Below are positions 54,230 to 62,989 of a DNA stretch of 64,000 nt, piece by piece (positions within the stretch are counted from its first letter, which is position 1; each line of letters starts with the position of its first letter). The notes beneath the pieces are model-generated. The model saw only the letters and a list, made by a program, of their open reading frames with translations, was not told the origin of the DNA and ran no database searches. Origin of the DNA: Terrimicrobiaceae bacterium. Its GTDB lineage: Bacteria > Verrucomicrobiota > Verrucomicrobiia > Chthoniobacterales > Terrimicrobiaceae. Location of the stretch: assembly GCA_018402345.1 (NCBI GenBank), contig JAGYIV010000012.1, positions 62,001-126,000 of the forward strand, read 5' to 3'. A program made the translations under genes and the position numbers.

Positions 54230-56149
54230 ATGAACATCACTATTATCGATTGGGCAGTCATTGTCATTTACCTCCTCGGAGTCGTCGGCCTCGGCTGCTG
54301 GGCTGGATGGAACGCGCGTCGGCTGGGAGCGCAACACGGCGAGTCGGTCGCAGGCGATTACTTCTTGGCCGCGCACACGCTCCGCTGGCCTGTGATCGGC
54401 ATGGCGCTGTTTGCGACAAACATTTCCTGCGTCCACCTCATCAGCCTGGCCCAGTCGGGCTACGACTCCGGTCTGTTGAATGGAAATTTCGAGTGGATGG
54501 CTGCGTTCACGCTCATTCTTTTGGGTTTTTTCTTCGCGCCTTTTTACCTCAAGTCAAAGGTAGCGACGCTGCCGGATTTTCTGGAGCGCCGATACTGCAG
54601 GGAATGCCGTGACTGGCTGGCGGTGATTTCGATTCTCGCGGCGATTATTTTCCACATCGCGTTCCCGTTGGCGGCGGGTTGGCTGATCCTCCACGACATT
54701 CTAGGTATCGGAAAATGGGAGTGCATTTTTCTTATGTGCCTGCTCACCGGCATCTACACGGTTGCCGGCGGTCTCGCGGCCGTGGCGATCACGGAAACCA
54801 TCCAGACCATCGTGCTTCTCCTCGGGGCGATCATCCTCACAGCATTCGCCTGGATGAAGACGGGTGGCTGGACTGGCATGCTTGCCGCCTTGGAGCCTGT
54901 TGCCGGTGCCGCCCCGGGCTGCACGGATTCGCAAATGATGAGCATGCTCCGCCCGCACGACGATGCGAGCGGGATGCCGTGGTATGCCATTCTTCTCGGC
55001 TATCCGGTGCTGGGAATCTGGTATTGGTGCGCGGACCAGACCATTGTGCAGCGCGTGCTTGGCGCGGAGAGCGAGAACGACGCCCGCGTGGGGGCCATCT
55101 TCTGCGGCCTTCTGAAAATCCTGCCCGTCTTCATTTTCATCGTGCCGGGAATCATGCTCTACACCGGCATCAAGCAGGGTCATCTGGATGGCGTTTACCA
55201 AGCGCGCGTCACCCATTCCGTTCCGGACGGCAATGGCGGCACGCTTCGCACGGTGGCGATCACGGGTGATAATCTTAAATCCGACTCGATTCCTCCAGTC
55301 ACCTTGAAAACCGGCGAGTCGCTCAACCTCGCCAACCTCGCCTTCCCTGCTGGAAAATCTGAACTCGTCCTCGGTCCCGGCGTGTCGGTGGAAAAAGATG
55401 CTTCAGGGGAAACTCTCAAGCCGGATGGTGTGGTGGTGCTCCAATCCAAGGAGGTCTACGCCGTCATGATCCGGAAATTCCTCCCCATCGGCGTTCTCGG
55501 GGTCATCGCTGCGGCGCTCATGGCCGCGCTCATGGGCAACCTCTCCAGCGCGTCGAATTCCATCGCCACCATGGTGAGCTACGATGTGGTGAAACGCTTC
55601 CGCCCGCAGACCTCGGACAAGCATCTCGTTGCCGTGGGTCGCATGGCCACGGTCGGTTCGATCGCGCTCGGCATCGCCCTGGTTCCCCTGCTGGACCGCT
55701 ATGAAAGCATTTTCAACGGGCTGAACGACATCATCGCCCACATGGCACCGCCGATCACCTGCGTTTTCCTGCTTGGCATTTTTGTGCCCGCCGCCTCCGC
55801 CGCCAGTGCCAAGTGGACCATGTGGATCGGATCCTCGATGGGTGCCGTCCTCTTCGGCCTGAAAACCCTCCACTCCTGGCAACCTACACTCTTCGGTTGG
55901 GTGCCGTCCTTCGTGGTCAACACGCCATTTATGATGATGGCGTTTTATATGTTTGCCGCCTGTGTCGTGCTCCAGTTGGCTCTCATGGCCGCCTTCCCGA
56001 AGCAGGCGGACGAGGATGCCCAGCGGCTTTACTGGCCGAAGCCGTTGGACGCTCTGAAGCACCCCGGTTGGCCGGGCCTGGGCAACTACAAAGTGCTCGC
56101 CGCAATCGTCGTGGCCGCCATGTCCGGCCTCTATTTCATTTTCCGTTAA
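54230..56149 (+). CDS. Sodium:solute symporter (SSS/SLC5 family), probable fucose or fuco-oligosaccharide importer
   Basis: 639-aa membrane protein with about 14 helices. AGDYFLAAHTLRWPVIGMALFATNIS, read as the first two helices, and the LVTGLYTVAGG-like stretch (LLTGIYTVAGGLAAVAITE) are typical of SGLT-type carriers. GNLSSASNSIATMVSYD matches the Na+-site helix seen in the paralogue at 11300. A soluble loop of about 80 residues with VAITGDNLKSDSIPP lies between helices. First intact gene of the L-fucose catabolic operon, 13 nt before the mutarotase gene; this spacing is the main reason to propose fucose as cargo. Confidence 0.8.
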   Translation: MNITIIDWAVIVIYLLGVVGLGCWAGWNARRLGAQHGESVAGDYFLAAHTLRWPVIGMALFATNISCVHLISLAQSGYDSGLLNGNFEWMAAFTLILLGFFFAPFYLKSKVATLPDFLERRYCRECRDWLAVISILAAIIFHIAFPLAAGWLILHDILGIGKWECIFLMCLLTGIYTVAGGLAAVAITETIQTIVLLLGAIILTAFAWMKTGGWTGMLAALEPVAGAAPGCTDSQMMSMLRPHDDASGMPWYAILLGYPVLGIWYWCADQTIVQRVLGAESENDARVGAIFCGLLKILPVFIFIVPGIMLYTGIKQGHLDGVYQARVTHSVPDGNGGTLRTVAITGDNLKSDSIPPVTLKTGESLNLANLAFPAGKSELVLGPGVSVEKDASGETLKPDGVVVLQSKEVYAVMIRKFLPIGVLGVIAAALMAALMGNLSSASNSIATMVSYDVVKRFRPQTSDKHLVAVGRMATVGSIALGIALVPLLDRYESIFNGLNDIIAHMAPPITCVFLLGIFVPAASAASAKWTMWIGSSMGAVLFGLKTLHSWQPTLFGWVPSFVVNTPFMMMAFYMFAACVVLQLALMAAFPKQADEDAQRLYWPKPLDALKHPGWPGLGNYKVLAAIVVAAMSGLYFIFR

Positions 56150-56162
56150 CCCCAGCACAAAA

Positions 56163-56627
56163 ATGAAAAAAACCACCCTGCCACTCATCGCCCTCGGCCT
56201 TGCTCTCGGCGCTTGTCAAACCATGCCCAAAGTCAACCCCATCTATGGTCCGACCAATCCCACTCCCGAAGCCGCCGCCAAGGAGAAAGTGAAATACTAC
56301 GGCTCCATCATCGAACTCCGCCCAGAGAAGGAAAAGGAATACCGCGAACTCCACGCCAATGTCTGGCCCGAGGTCCGCGCCGCCATCGCGAAGGCGAATA
56401 TCCGTAACTACAATATCTATGTCACCGAGATTGCTGGGAGGCGTCTTCTCGTGAGCCATTTCGAATACATTGGCACCAATCCGGACTCCGACTTCGCCTC
56501 CATCGCGAAAAATCTCACCACCAAGAACAAGTGGTGGCCGCTCACCGACGCCTGCCAGATTCGTTTGCCCGGCACACCCAAGGGCAGCCAGTGGCTCTCC
56601 ATGGAGCAGGTGATGCACATCGATTGA
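56163..56627 (+). CDS. L-rhamnose/L-fucose mutarotase family protein, predicted lipoprotein
   Basis: 154 aa. The N-terminus KKTTLPLIALGLALGACQTM is a lipoprotein signal with lipobox LGAC, predicting a mature protein anchored from about residue 19. The rest is a RhaM-type mutarotase: a YYGSIIELRPEKEKEYRELH opening, HANVWPEVRAAIAKANIRNY carrying the conserved His and Trp, and the end SQWLSMEQVMHID. These enzymes interconvert alpha and beta anomers of 6-deoxy sugars and are usually cytoplasmic. Here it would act in the periplasm or on the outer membrane, before transport. It is encoded with fucose dehydrogenase-like and fuconate dehydratase genes, so L-fucose is the likely substrate. Confidence 0.78.
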   Translation: MKKTTLPLIALGLALGACQTMPKVNPIYGPTNPTPEAAAKEKVKYYGSIIELRPEKEKEYRELHANVWPEVRAAIAKANIRNYNIYVTEIAGRRLLVSHFEYIGTNPDSDFASIAKNLTTKNKWWPLTDACQIRLPGTPKGSQWLSMEQVMHID

Positions 56628-56655
56628 GATCGGGGGCACTCTTCACGCCAATTCC

Positions 56656-57426
56656 ATGAGTGGTTTACTGGACGGTAAAATCGTTTTCTTGACGGGAGGG
56701 TCCGCGGGGATCGGGTTCGAGTGCGCCAAAGCCTATGCCCGCGAGGGCGCGAGTGTGGCCTTGTGCTGTCCCGACACGGATGAGGCCCGCAAGGCCGCAT
56801 CGTCCCTCGGCGCCGGGAGGCACATGGGCCTCGGGTGCGATGTTTCCGACGGCGACCAGGTGGCCTCCGCTGTTGAAAACATCCTCTCCGCCTTTGGGCG
56901 TCTGGATGCCATCCACAACAATGCGGGAATCGCCACGCCCTCGTCCGCGCTTCATGACACCTCACCGGAGGAGTGGGACCGCCTTTTCCAGGTGAATTTG
57001 AAATCCGTTTACTGGACCACGAAGCACGGCTTCGAAGCGCTCAAAACCTCTCGCGGATGCATCCTCAACACCAGCAGCCTCGTCGGGGAGATCGGCCAGG
57101 AAATCCACGCCGCCTACTCGGCCACCAAAGGCGCCATGAACGCCCTCACCAAATCCATGGCCCTTGATTACGCCAAGCACGGCATCCGGGTGAATGCCGT
57201 TTGCCCGGCCGGCATTTGGACCCCGATGCTCCGCCAATGGGCTTCCGAGCAACCCGATCCGGCGGCCATTGGACGCTACCTGGATGAAATCCATCCGCTC
57301 GGATTCTGCCCCGAGGGCGATGTGATAGCCGAGGCTTGCGTCTATCTCCTTTCCGACAAAGCCCGCTTTGTGACCGGCCATCTCATGCATGTCACCGGCG
57401 GGGCGGAGCTTGGCTACAAACGTTGA
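56656..57426 (+). CDS. SDR oxidoreductase, probable L-fucose dehydrogenase
   Basis: 256-aa cytoplasmic SDR: TGGSAGIGFECA cofactor loop, NNAGIATP, catalytic Ser in NTSSLVGEIG, and YSATKGAM. The C-terminal part (AGIWTPMLRQWASEQPDPAA, then HVTGGAELGY) resembles HSD17B14, a mammalian SDR reported to oxidise L-fucose. It would convert beta-L-fucose to L-fucono-1,5-lactone, the first step of the non-phosphorylative pathway. Position fits: after the mutarotase gene (28 nt) and before fuconate dehydratase (10 nt). A 2-keto-3-deoxy-L-fuconate dehydrogenase role is the alternative; the other SDR in this operon (59507) fits that role better. Confidence 0.7.
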   Translation: MSGLLDGKIVFLTGGSAGIGFECAKAYAREGASVALCCPDTDEARKAASSLGAGRHMGLGCDVSDGDQVASAVENILSAFGRLDAIHNNAGIATPSSALHDTSPEEWDRLFQVNLKSVYWTTKHGFEALKTSRGCILNTSSLVGEIGQEIHAAYSATKGAMNALTKSMALDYAKHGIRVNAVCPAGIWTPMLRQWASEQPDPAAIGRYLDEIHPLGFCPEGDVIAEACVYLLSDKARFVTGHLMHVTGGAELGYKR

Positions 57427-57436
57427 AACCTTTCCT

Positions 57437-58660
57437 ATGATTACAAATGCCACCACCCGCGACGCGCGCTACCCGATCGGCTCAGGCCACGGCAGCGATG
57501 CTATTCACCGCGATCCTGTTTATTCCTACGCCGCCACGTTCCTGCATGACGACTTGGGTCTAACCGGCACCGGCCTCGCCTTCACACTCGGAGAGGGAAA
57601 CGACCTCGTTTGCCGGGCCGCCGAATTTTACGCAAGGCAACTGGCAGGCCGGGACATCGAAGAGGTCATGGCCAACTTCGGGGAGTTTCAACGCAAGCTT
57701 TCCGACGAGCAGCAATTCCGCTGGCTCGGGCCGCACAAGGGCCTCGTGCACCTTGCGTTGGCCTCGGTGACCAATGCCTGCTGGGACCTCTGGGCACGCA
57801 AACGGGGCGTGCCACTCTGGAAACTTCTCCTGGACCTCGGCACGGAGGAACTCCTCGCGACGCTGGATTTTTCGTATGTCACGGATGCGCTCACCTTGGG
57901 GGAGGCCCGCGCGCTGATCGATTGCGCACGCGCCTCCCGCAGTTCCCGCGAACACATCTTGGATGCGGGCTACCCCGGCTACGACACTTCAATCGGTTGG
58001 TTCAATTACAGCGACGAACAAGTGGCCGCAAATGTTGCCAAATCCGCCGCCGAGGGCTTCACAGCCATGAAACTCAAAGTCGGCTCGCCGGATATCTCCC
58101 GCGATGTGCGCCGTGCGCGGCTGGTCCGTGAAGCGGCAGGGGACTCGGTGCGCCTCATGGTCGACGCGAACCAGCAATGGACGATCGACCAATCCATCGC
58201 CTTCTCTGAGGCCACTCGCGATTTGAACCTCTTTTGGCTCGAGGAACCCACGCATCCCGACGATGTGCTCGGCCATCGCACGATCGCTGAGGCCATCGCC
58301 CCCGTGAAGGTCGCCGCTGGCGAGCACGTGCCAAACCGGATTCTTTTCAAAAACTATCTCCAGGCGGGAGCCATGGCGATTTGCCAAGTCGATGCCGTGC
58401 GCGTTGCTGGTGTGAGCGAGTTTCTGGTCATCAGCCTTCTGGCAAAAAAATTCGGCGTTCCTGTGATCCCCCATGTCGGCGACATGGGTCAAATCCACCA
58501 GCACCTCGTGTTGTTCAATCACATCGCCCTCGACCACGAAGCCATCTTCCTCGAGCACATCCCGCACCTGCAGGAGCACTTCACGGAACCTGTCCGCATC
58601 GCTTCGGGGCGCTACTCCACGCCGCGACTGCCGGGAACTTCGTGCGAACTGAACCCCTGA
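57437..58660 (+). CDS. fucD: L-fuconate dehydratase (enolase superfamily, FucD)
   Basis: 407-aa member of the mandelate racemase subgroup. TGLAFTLGEGNDLVCRAAEF and WLGPHKGLVHLALASVTNACWDLWA (the capping/lid start) are FucD-like. KLKVG carries the catalytic Lys in the KxK position, LMVDANQQW the first metal Asp, LEEPTHPDD the second metal ligand, AGEHV the third, and PHVGDMGQIHQH the catalytic His. It dehydrates L-fuconate to 2-keto-3-deoxy-L-fuconate. The ATG at 57437 follows the SDR stop by 10 nt. Family members can accept several acid sugars, but the operon context supports L-fuconate. Confidence 0.87.
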   Translation: MITNATTRDARYPIGSGHGSDAIHRDPVYSYAATFLHDDLGLTGTGLAFTLGEGNDLVCRAAEFYARQLAGRDIEEVMANFGEFQRKLSDEQQFRWLGPHKGLVHLALASVTNACWDLWARKRGVPLWKLLLDLGTEELLATLDFSYVTDALTLGEARALIDCARASRSSREHILDAGYPGYDTSIGWFNYSDEQVAANVAKSAAEGFTAMKLKVGSPDISRDVRRARLVREAAGDSVRLMVDANQQWTIDQSIAFSEATRDLNLFWLEEPTHPDDVLGHRTIAEAIAPVKVAAGEHVPNRILFKNYLQAGAMAICQVDAVRVAGVSEFLVISLLAKKFGVPVIPHVGDMGQIHQHLVLFNHIALDHEAIFLEHIPHLQEHFTEPVRIASGRYSTPRLPGTSCELNP

Positions 58661-58670
58661 TAAACGCTCC

Positions 58671-59510
58671 ATGATCGATACCCACATCCATCTACTCGAG
58701 CCAGCGAGGTTCAGTTACCCGTGGACGGCGGGGCTTCCCGCTCTGGCAGGGCGATTCGACCATTCGGACTTCGTTGCAGCCAGCGAAGGTCTCGGTATCG
58801 AAGGGGGCATCTTCATGGAAGTCGATTGCGGCGAGATGGAACTCGAGGCGCGGCATTTCTGTGAAATGGCCGAAACGCCGGGTTGCGCTTTCAGCGCCGT
58901 TGTTGCCGCCGCCCGCCCCGAGCACATAGGCTTCGGGGAATACCTTGATGCCATCGCCCATCCGCGGCTTGCGGGTATCCGACGGGTTTTGCACACCCAA
59001 CCGGACGACCTCTCTCGCTCAACCCTCTTCCGCCGAAATGTCGCTTCACTCGGCACACGCGGGCTTTCTTTCGACCTCTGCGTGACCGAGAACCAATTGC
59101 CGATCGCTCAAGAATTGGCTTCATCCTGCCCGGAGAGCACCTTCATTCTCGACCACTGCGGATGCCCTGGCATCGCCTCCCACACGGACTCCGCGCTCTT
59201 CGACATCTGGAAAAAAAACCTCCTCCCTATCGCTGATTTGCCAAATGTGGTGGTGAAGTTCTCCGGCATCACCGCCTACGCCTCGCCCGACCAGCGCAAT
59301 GCCACTGCCCTGAGTCCCTACTTTGGGACCCTGCTGGATTTGTTCGGACCCGGCCGCATCCTTTGGGGCGGAGATTGGCCCGTGGTCAACCTCGGTGACG
59401 GCCTGCCCGCATGGGCTGGAATCACTCGCGAACTCGTTTCGAAGCTCTCTCCGGCCGAACAATCCCAAATCCTGACATCCAACGCCCGCCGCATTTACCG
59501 AATCCCATGA
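58671..59510 (+). CDS. L-fucono-1,5-lactonase (amidohydrolase family)
   Basis: 279-aa TIM-barrel hydrolase: N-terminal MIDTHIHLLEPARFSYPW with the HxH metal-site pattern, EGGIFMEVDCGEMELEARHF, ILDHCGCPGIA, VVVKFSGI and LWGGDWPVVNL with the terminal metal Asp. This subgroup opens aldonolactones; in fucose clusters it hydrolyses L-fucono-1,5-lactone to L-fuconate. Starts 10 nt after fucD. Its stop overlaps the next start (ATGA), indicating coupling. Confidence 0.82.
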   Translation: MIDTHIHLLEPARFSYPWTAGLPALAGRFDHSDFVAASEGLGIEGGIFMEVDCGEMELEARHFCEMAETPGCAFSAVVAAARPEHIGFGEYLDAIAHPRLAGIRRVLHTQPDDLSRSTLFRRNVASLGTRGLSFDLCVTENQLPIAQELASSCPESTFILDHCGCPGIASHTDSALFDIWKKNLLPIADLPNVVVKFSGITAYASPDQRNATALSPYFGTLLDLFGPGRILWGGDWPVVNLGDGLPAWAGITRELVSKLSPAEQSQILTSNARRIYRIP

Positions 59511-60271
59511 GCCATTCCGCAGAAAAACCCGTCGCGGCCGTCACCGGAGGAGGTTCCGGCATCGGACGCGCCACATCCCTCGCACTCGCCGCGCAAGGAT
59601 TCGACATCCGCATTTTTGACCTCTCGCCCGAAGGCGCCGAGGAGACACTTGGCCTCATTCGCGCGGCAGGCGGCACGGGCTCGTTCGAACGGGTCGATGT
59701 CTCGGATACCGATTCCGTGCAGGCCGCCTTTTCGCTGCTTCCCCGCCTCGATGCGCTTATCAACAATGCGGGCGTCGCCCATGTCGGCAATGTGCTGGAT
59801 GCCACACCCGACGACATCGACCGCCTCTATCGCATCAACATCCGGGGCGTTTACCACTGCCTGCATTTTGGCCTTCCTTTGATGCTAAAAAATGGCGGCG
59901 GCAGCATCGTGAACCTCGCCTCCATCGCCTCCAAGGTCGGCATCCCCGACCGCTTCGCCTACAGCATGACCAAAGGCGCCGTGCTTTCCATGACGCTCTC
60001 GGTGGCCCGCGATTTCGTGGACAAGGGAGTGCGCTGCAATTGCGTGTGCCCAGCCCGCGTCCACACACCATTCGTTGACGGTTTTTTGGCCAAAACCTAC
60101 CCCGGCCGCGAGGCTGAGATGTTTGCCAAGCTCTCCGAAGGCCAACCAATCGGCCGCATGGGAACCCCCGATGAGGTGGCATTCCTCATAGCCTACCTCT
60201 GCTCACCCCAGGCATCCTTTATCACCGGCTCCGCCTACGATATCGACGGCGGTTTCACCCTTCTGCGCTAA
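59507..60271 (+). CDS. SDR oxidoreductase, probable 2-keto-3-deoxy-L-fuconate dehydrogenase
   Basis: 254 aa. TGGGSGIGRATSLALAAQGF cofactor loop, NNAGVAHVGN, Ser in NLASIASKVG, YSMTKGAV, and GVRCNCVCPARVHTPF. The 'RCNCVCP' block is shared with the DHRS6/BDH2-like subgroup that includes KDF dehydrogenases of fucose pathways. It would oxidise 2-keto-3-deoxy-L-fuconate at C4 to the 2,4-diketo acid, the substrate of the FAH protein 7 nt downstream. The ATG at 59507 overlaps the lactonase stop. A longer in-frame extension exists but lies inside the lactonase gene. Confidence 0.72.
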   Translation: MSHSAEKPVAAVTGGGSGIGRATSLALAAQGFDIRIFDLSPEGAEETLGLIRAAGGTGSFERVDVSDTDSVQAAFSLLPRLDALINNAGVAHVGNVLDATPDDIDRLYRINIRGVYHCLHFGLPLMLKNGGGSIVNLASIASKVGIPDRFAYSMTKGAVLSMTLSVARDFVDKGVRCNCVCPARVHTPFVDGFLAKTYPGREAEMFAKLSEGQPIGRMGTPDEVAFLIAYLCSPQASFITGSAYDIDGGFTLLR

Positions 60272-60278
60272 CCACACC

Positions 60279-61133
60279 ATGAAACTCATCAAATTCGGCA
60301 CCCGAGGCTCGGAAAAACCGGGCGTCATCCTCTCAAACGGAACCCCCATCGATGTCTCGGCTTGCACGTCCGATTTCAATGAATCGTTCTTCCAATCCGG
60401 CGGCCTCGAGCGCCTGTCCGCCTGGCTGGAATCCCACGCCGACACCGCTCCGCAAGTGCCCGCAGGCACACGCCTGGGAAGTCCGATCGCACGCCCCAGC
60501 AAGATCATTTGCATCGGGCTCAACTACAGCGACCACGCCAAGGAAAGCGGCATGGCGGTGCCGGTCGAGCCGATCATTTTCTTCAAATCCACAACCGCTC
60601 TCACCGGCCCGAATGATGGACTCTCAATCCCGCTCGGCTCCGAGAAAACCGACTGGGAAGTCGAGCTCGCCGTGGTGATCGGTAAGGCCGCGCGCTCCGT
60701 TTCCGAGGCCGATGCCATGAACCATGTCGCCGGCTATGTCCTGCACAACGACTACAGCGAGCGCGCCTGGCAACTCGAGCGCGGCGGCCAATGGGTGAAA
60801 GGAAAAAGCGCCGATACCTTCGCCCCGCTCGGCCCATGGCTCGCCACCAAGCATGAAATCCCCGATCCACACGCGCTGCGACTCTGGCTCAAGGTCAATG
60901 GCGAGATGAAACAAGACGGCACCACGGCCAATCTCATTTTTAAAATTCCGTTTCTCGTGAGCTACCTGAGCGGATTCATGACGCTCCTGCCCGGCGATGT
61001 CATCTCCACTGGCACACCCGCCGGCGTTGGCCTCGGGTTCGAGCCACCTCAATACTTACAAGCCGGCGACACGGTCGAACTCGGTATCGACGGACTCGGC
61101 ACCCAAAAACAAGTGGCGACAGGCGCGATTTGA
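60279..61133 (+). CDS. FAH-family hydrolase, probable 2,4-diketo-3-deoxy-L-fuconate hydrolase
   Basis: 284-aa fumarylacetoacetate hydrolase superfamily protein. The fold signatures are ICIGLNYSDHAKESG, DWEVELAVVIGKAAR (metal Glu residues in the ExE pattern), YVLHNDYSERAWQ and LLPGDVISTGTPAGVG. In the non-phosphorylative fucose pathway this enzyme cleaves the 2,4-diketo-3-deoxy acid to pyruvate and L-lactate. It is the last gene of the operon. Related sequences are often annotated as ureidoglycolate lyase; the neighbours argue for the fucose role. Confidence 0.82.
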   Translation: MKLIKFGTRGSEKPGVILSNGTPIDVSACTSDFNESFFQSGGLERLSAWLESHADTAPQVPAGTRLGSPIARPSKIICIGLNYSDHAKESGMAVPVEPIIFFKSTTALTGPNDGLSIPLGSEKTDWEVELAVVIGKAARSVSEADAMNHVAGYVLHNDYSERAWQLERGGQWVKGKSADTFAPLGPWLATKHEIPDPHALRLWLKVNGEMKQDGTTANLIFKIPFLVSYLSGFMTLLPGDVISTGTPAGVGLGFEPPQYLQAGDTVELGIDGLGTQKQVATGAI

Positions 61134-61645
61134 GTCGAACACCCCGACCCGCATATCCACGAACAAAATTCCCGCTCCAACCCTATCCTATAAAAAAGCA
61201 CCCGCCTCGCTGATCCCAGTCTCTGCACGGCCGAGACGGCGACTTGCATCCATGGCGCCATGGGCCTCACACAGGCGGGGACGCCTCTGCCCCTCTCTTG
61301 TGTGTGCAAAGATGACAGCATTGGGTGAGACGCCCGCACACCATTCCAGAAGTCCAAAAGCGATCGTATGTTGGTATTATGTCGCCGCACGCCATTCGTG
61401 AATATTCGTTCCATTCGTGGTGAAAAAATTTCCGATGCTCTGGATCGGTGCATACTGCATGGCCGTGGTTTTCAGAGTGAAAGGGGATGATCCGGTTTCC
61501 CGGCTCTGCGGAGGCAGATGCATGGTCTCCAAGACTGGCGTTGGCTCCACGCATTCTCGGCACATCACCTCAAACAAGAATTTTCGGTCCGGCTAATTGC
61601 CCAAACCTACAGCATTTAAAACTGCTCAAGCAAAGCCCGCGACGC
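61134..61645 (+). other. Intergenic region with half a hairpin repeat and its tail
   Basis: 512 bp without a gene. The right half of a hairpin repeat (GCCATTCGTGAATATTCG to CATTCGTGG, about 61390-61421) is followed by the tail segment starting TTTCCGATGCTCTGG (61430 on). That segment recurs at 62848 and, in diverged form, at 35262. 61134-61380 shows nothing recognisable, and no clear terminator follows the fucose operon. Confidence 0.55.
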
Positions 61646-62647
61646 TCAGAGAGCTTTCACGAACGATTCCAAATCTGAGCACCGGATGGCTTCGCGGTGC
61701 AGGGCATGCAGGCGTGTGGGATCAATGATGTGACCGATTTCCTCGCGAAGTCCATCGGGAACCCGATCGAATCGAATTTCTAATGCTTCAACGACCGCTT
61801 GCTGCCGGGCGAGGAGCTGCCCTGCGTGCTGGCCCTCCTGTCTGCCTTCCTGTCTGCCCTCCTGTCTAAGAATGTCTGCGGTGCTCATGAATGCCTCCTT
61901 TTGTTCTGTTGGAATTGTGGAATTCACTATCTCGCAGACCTCGCGGCCTTGCAACTCGGAATGATGCAGCAGGTAACGCCAGAGGTGGTTGGCGATTTTG
62001 AGTGCCTCCGCTCGTTGGGGCTCAGCGAAGATTTCCCCAACGATGCGCTGAACCTCCTCAAATTTCATCCCTCCCGTGCGCTCGCTCTGCAACGCGCCGA
62101 ACACGGCCCGAGCCAGTCGTCCGTCCGCCAACTTCTCCAATGGCAGGCCCGCCAATTCCACAAGAAGAAATCCGCAATCCGGGACGAACCCTGCGGCCCA
62201 GTCGGAAATGTCCGCAGGGACCTCTACCAGATCTCGGAGACGGCGCACGGCACTCCAGTTTCCAGGTCCGGGGTGAATCACGACCGGAACCACGAGCGGG
62301 AGATTGCCGCCGGATTCGATTTCTCCCCGGTGCTTCTGCCAAATTAATCCGATGTATTCCAGCACGCGCAGAGGCATGATTCGCACCGGGCGGCTCTGGT
62401 GCTCGAAAAGGATGTAAAAGCAAACCGGCCTGCCAGCCACCTCGACCCGGTAAAGGAGATCCTCCCGGCGTTCCGCCAACGCCTCGCTGATCCCGGAAAT
62501 CTTCTCGACGCGAAGCGTGTCCCATTCGACCAGCGTCAGGAATTCCTTGGGCATCCACGTTTCGAGGAACTGCCGGGCAACCAGCGGCAGCGACATGGCA
62601 TGTCGGAAAATCCTGTCGTGGGAATGGGAAATCTCCTCCTCTGGCAT
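61646..62647 (-). CDS. Rpn-family recombination-promoting nuclease/putative transposase
   Basis: 333 aa. N-terminus HDRIFRHAMSLPLVARQFLE and the PD-(D/E)XK core (ERREDLLYRVEVAG with the catalytic Asp, then FYILFEHQSRPVRIMPLRVL with EHQ) define the PF04754/Rpn family, DNA nucleases that promote RecA-independent recombination. The C-terminal part has the usual variable EGRQEGRQEGQ repeat (about residues 268-280) and a helical end. It is bracketed by hairpin repeat segments: a right half at about 61390 downstream of its stop, and a half plus a full copy at 62697-62838 just upstream of its start. Confidence 0.85.
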   Translation of the reverse strand: MPEEEISHSHDRIFRHAMSLPLVARQFLETWMPKEFLTLVEWDTLRVEKISGISEALAERREDLLYRVEVAGRPVCFYILFEHQSRPVRIMPLRVLEYIGLIWQKHRGEIESGGNLPLVVPVVIHPGPGNWSAVRRLRDLVEVPADISDWAAGFVPDCGFLLVELAGLPLEKLADGRLARAVFGALQSERTGGMKFEEVQRIVGEIFAEPQRAEALKIANHLWRYLLHHSELQGREVCEIVNSTIPTEQKEAFMSTADILRQEGRQEGRQEGQHAGQLLARQQAVVEALEIRFDRVPDGLREEIGHIIDPTRLHALHREAIRCSDLESFVKAL

Positions 62648-62696
62648 GTAGGGAAGAATCGCGCCGGCAGTTGCCGTGAAACAAGCTCAATTATGT

Positions 62697-62881
62697 CGCC
62701 GCACCCCATTCGTGAAAACTCGTTCCATTCGTGGGGAAAGATACGAACCACGAATAGCACGAATAGACACGAATACTGCCGACGCGAAGCACCCGCGGCG
62801 AAGCCGCACCCATTCGTGAATACTCGTTCCATTCGTGGTGAAAGAATTTCCGATGCTCTGGATCGGTGCATACTGCATGGC
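62697..62881 (+). repeat. Hairpin repeat: right half, one full copy, and conserved tail
   Basis: Right half at about 62697-62733, complete copy at 62746-62838 (ACCACGAATAGCACGAAT arms, GCGGCGAAGCCGC core), then the tail TTTCCGATGCTCTGG... to 62881, shared almost base for base with 61430-61462. Confidence 0.75.
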
Positions 62882-62989
62882 CCTTGTGAGGCCCCGTAGG
62901 AACCACGGCGTCATGCGCCTCACACAGGCGGGACGCCTGGCCTACATAAACGCCCTCGAAAATCCACAACCTTGGAGACTCTGTTCTGT

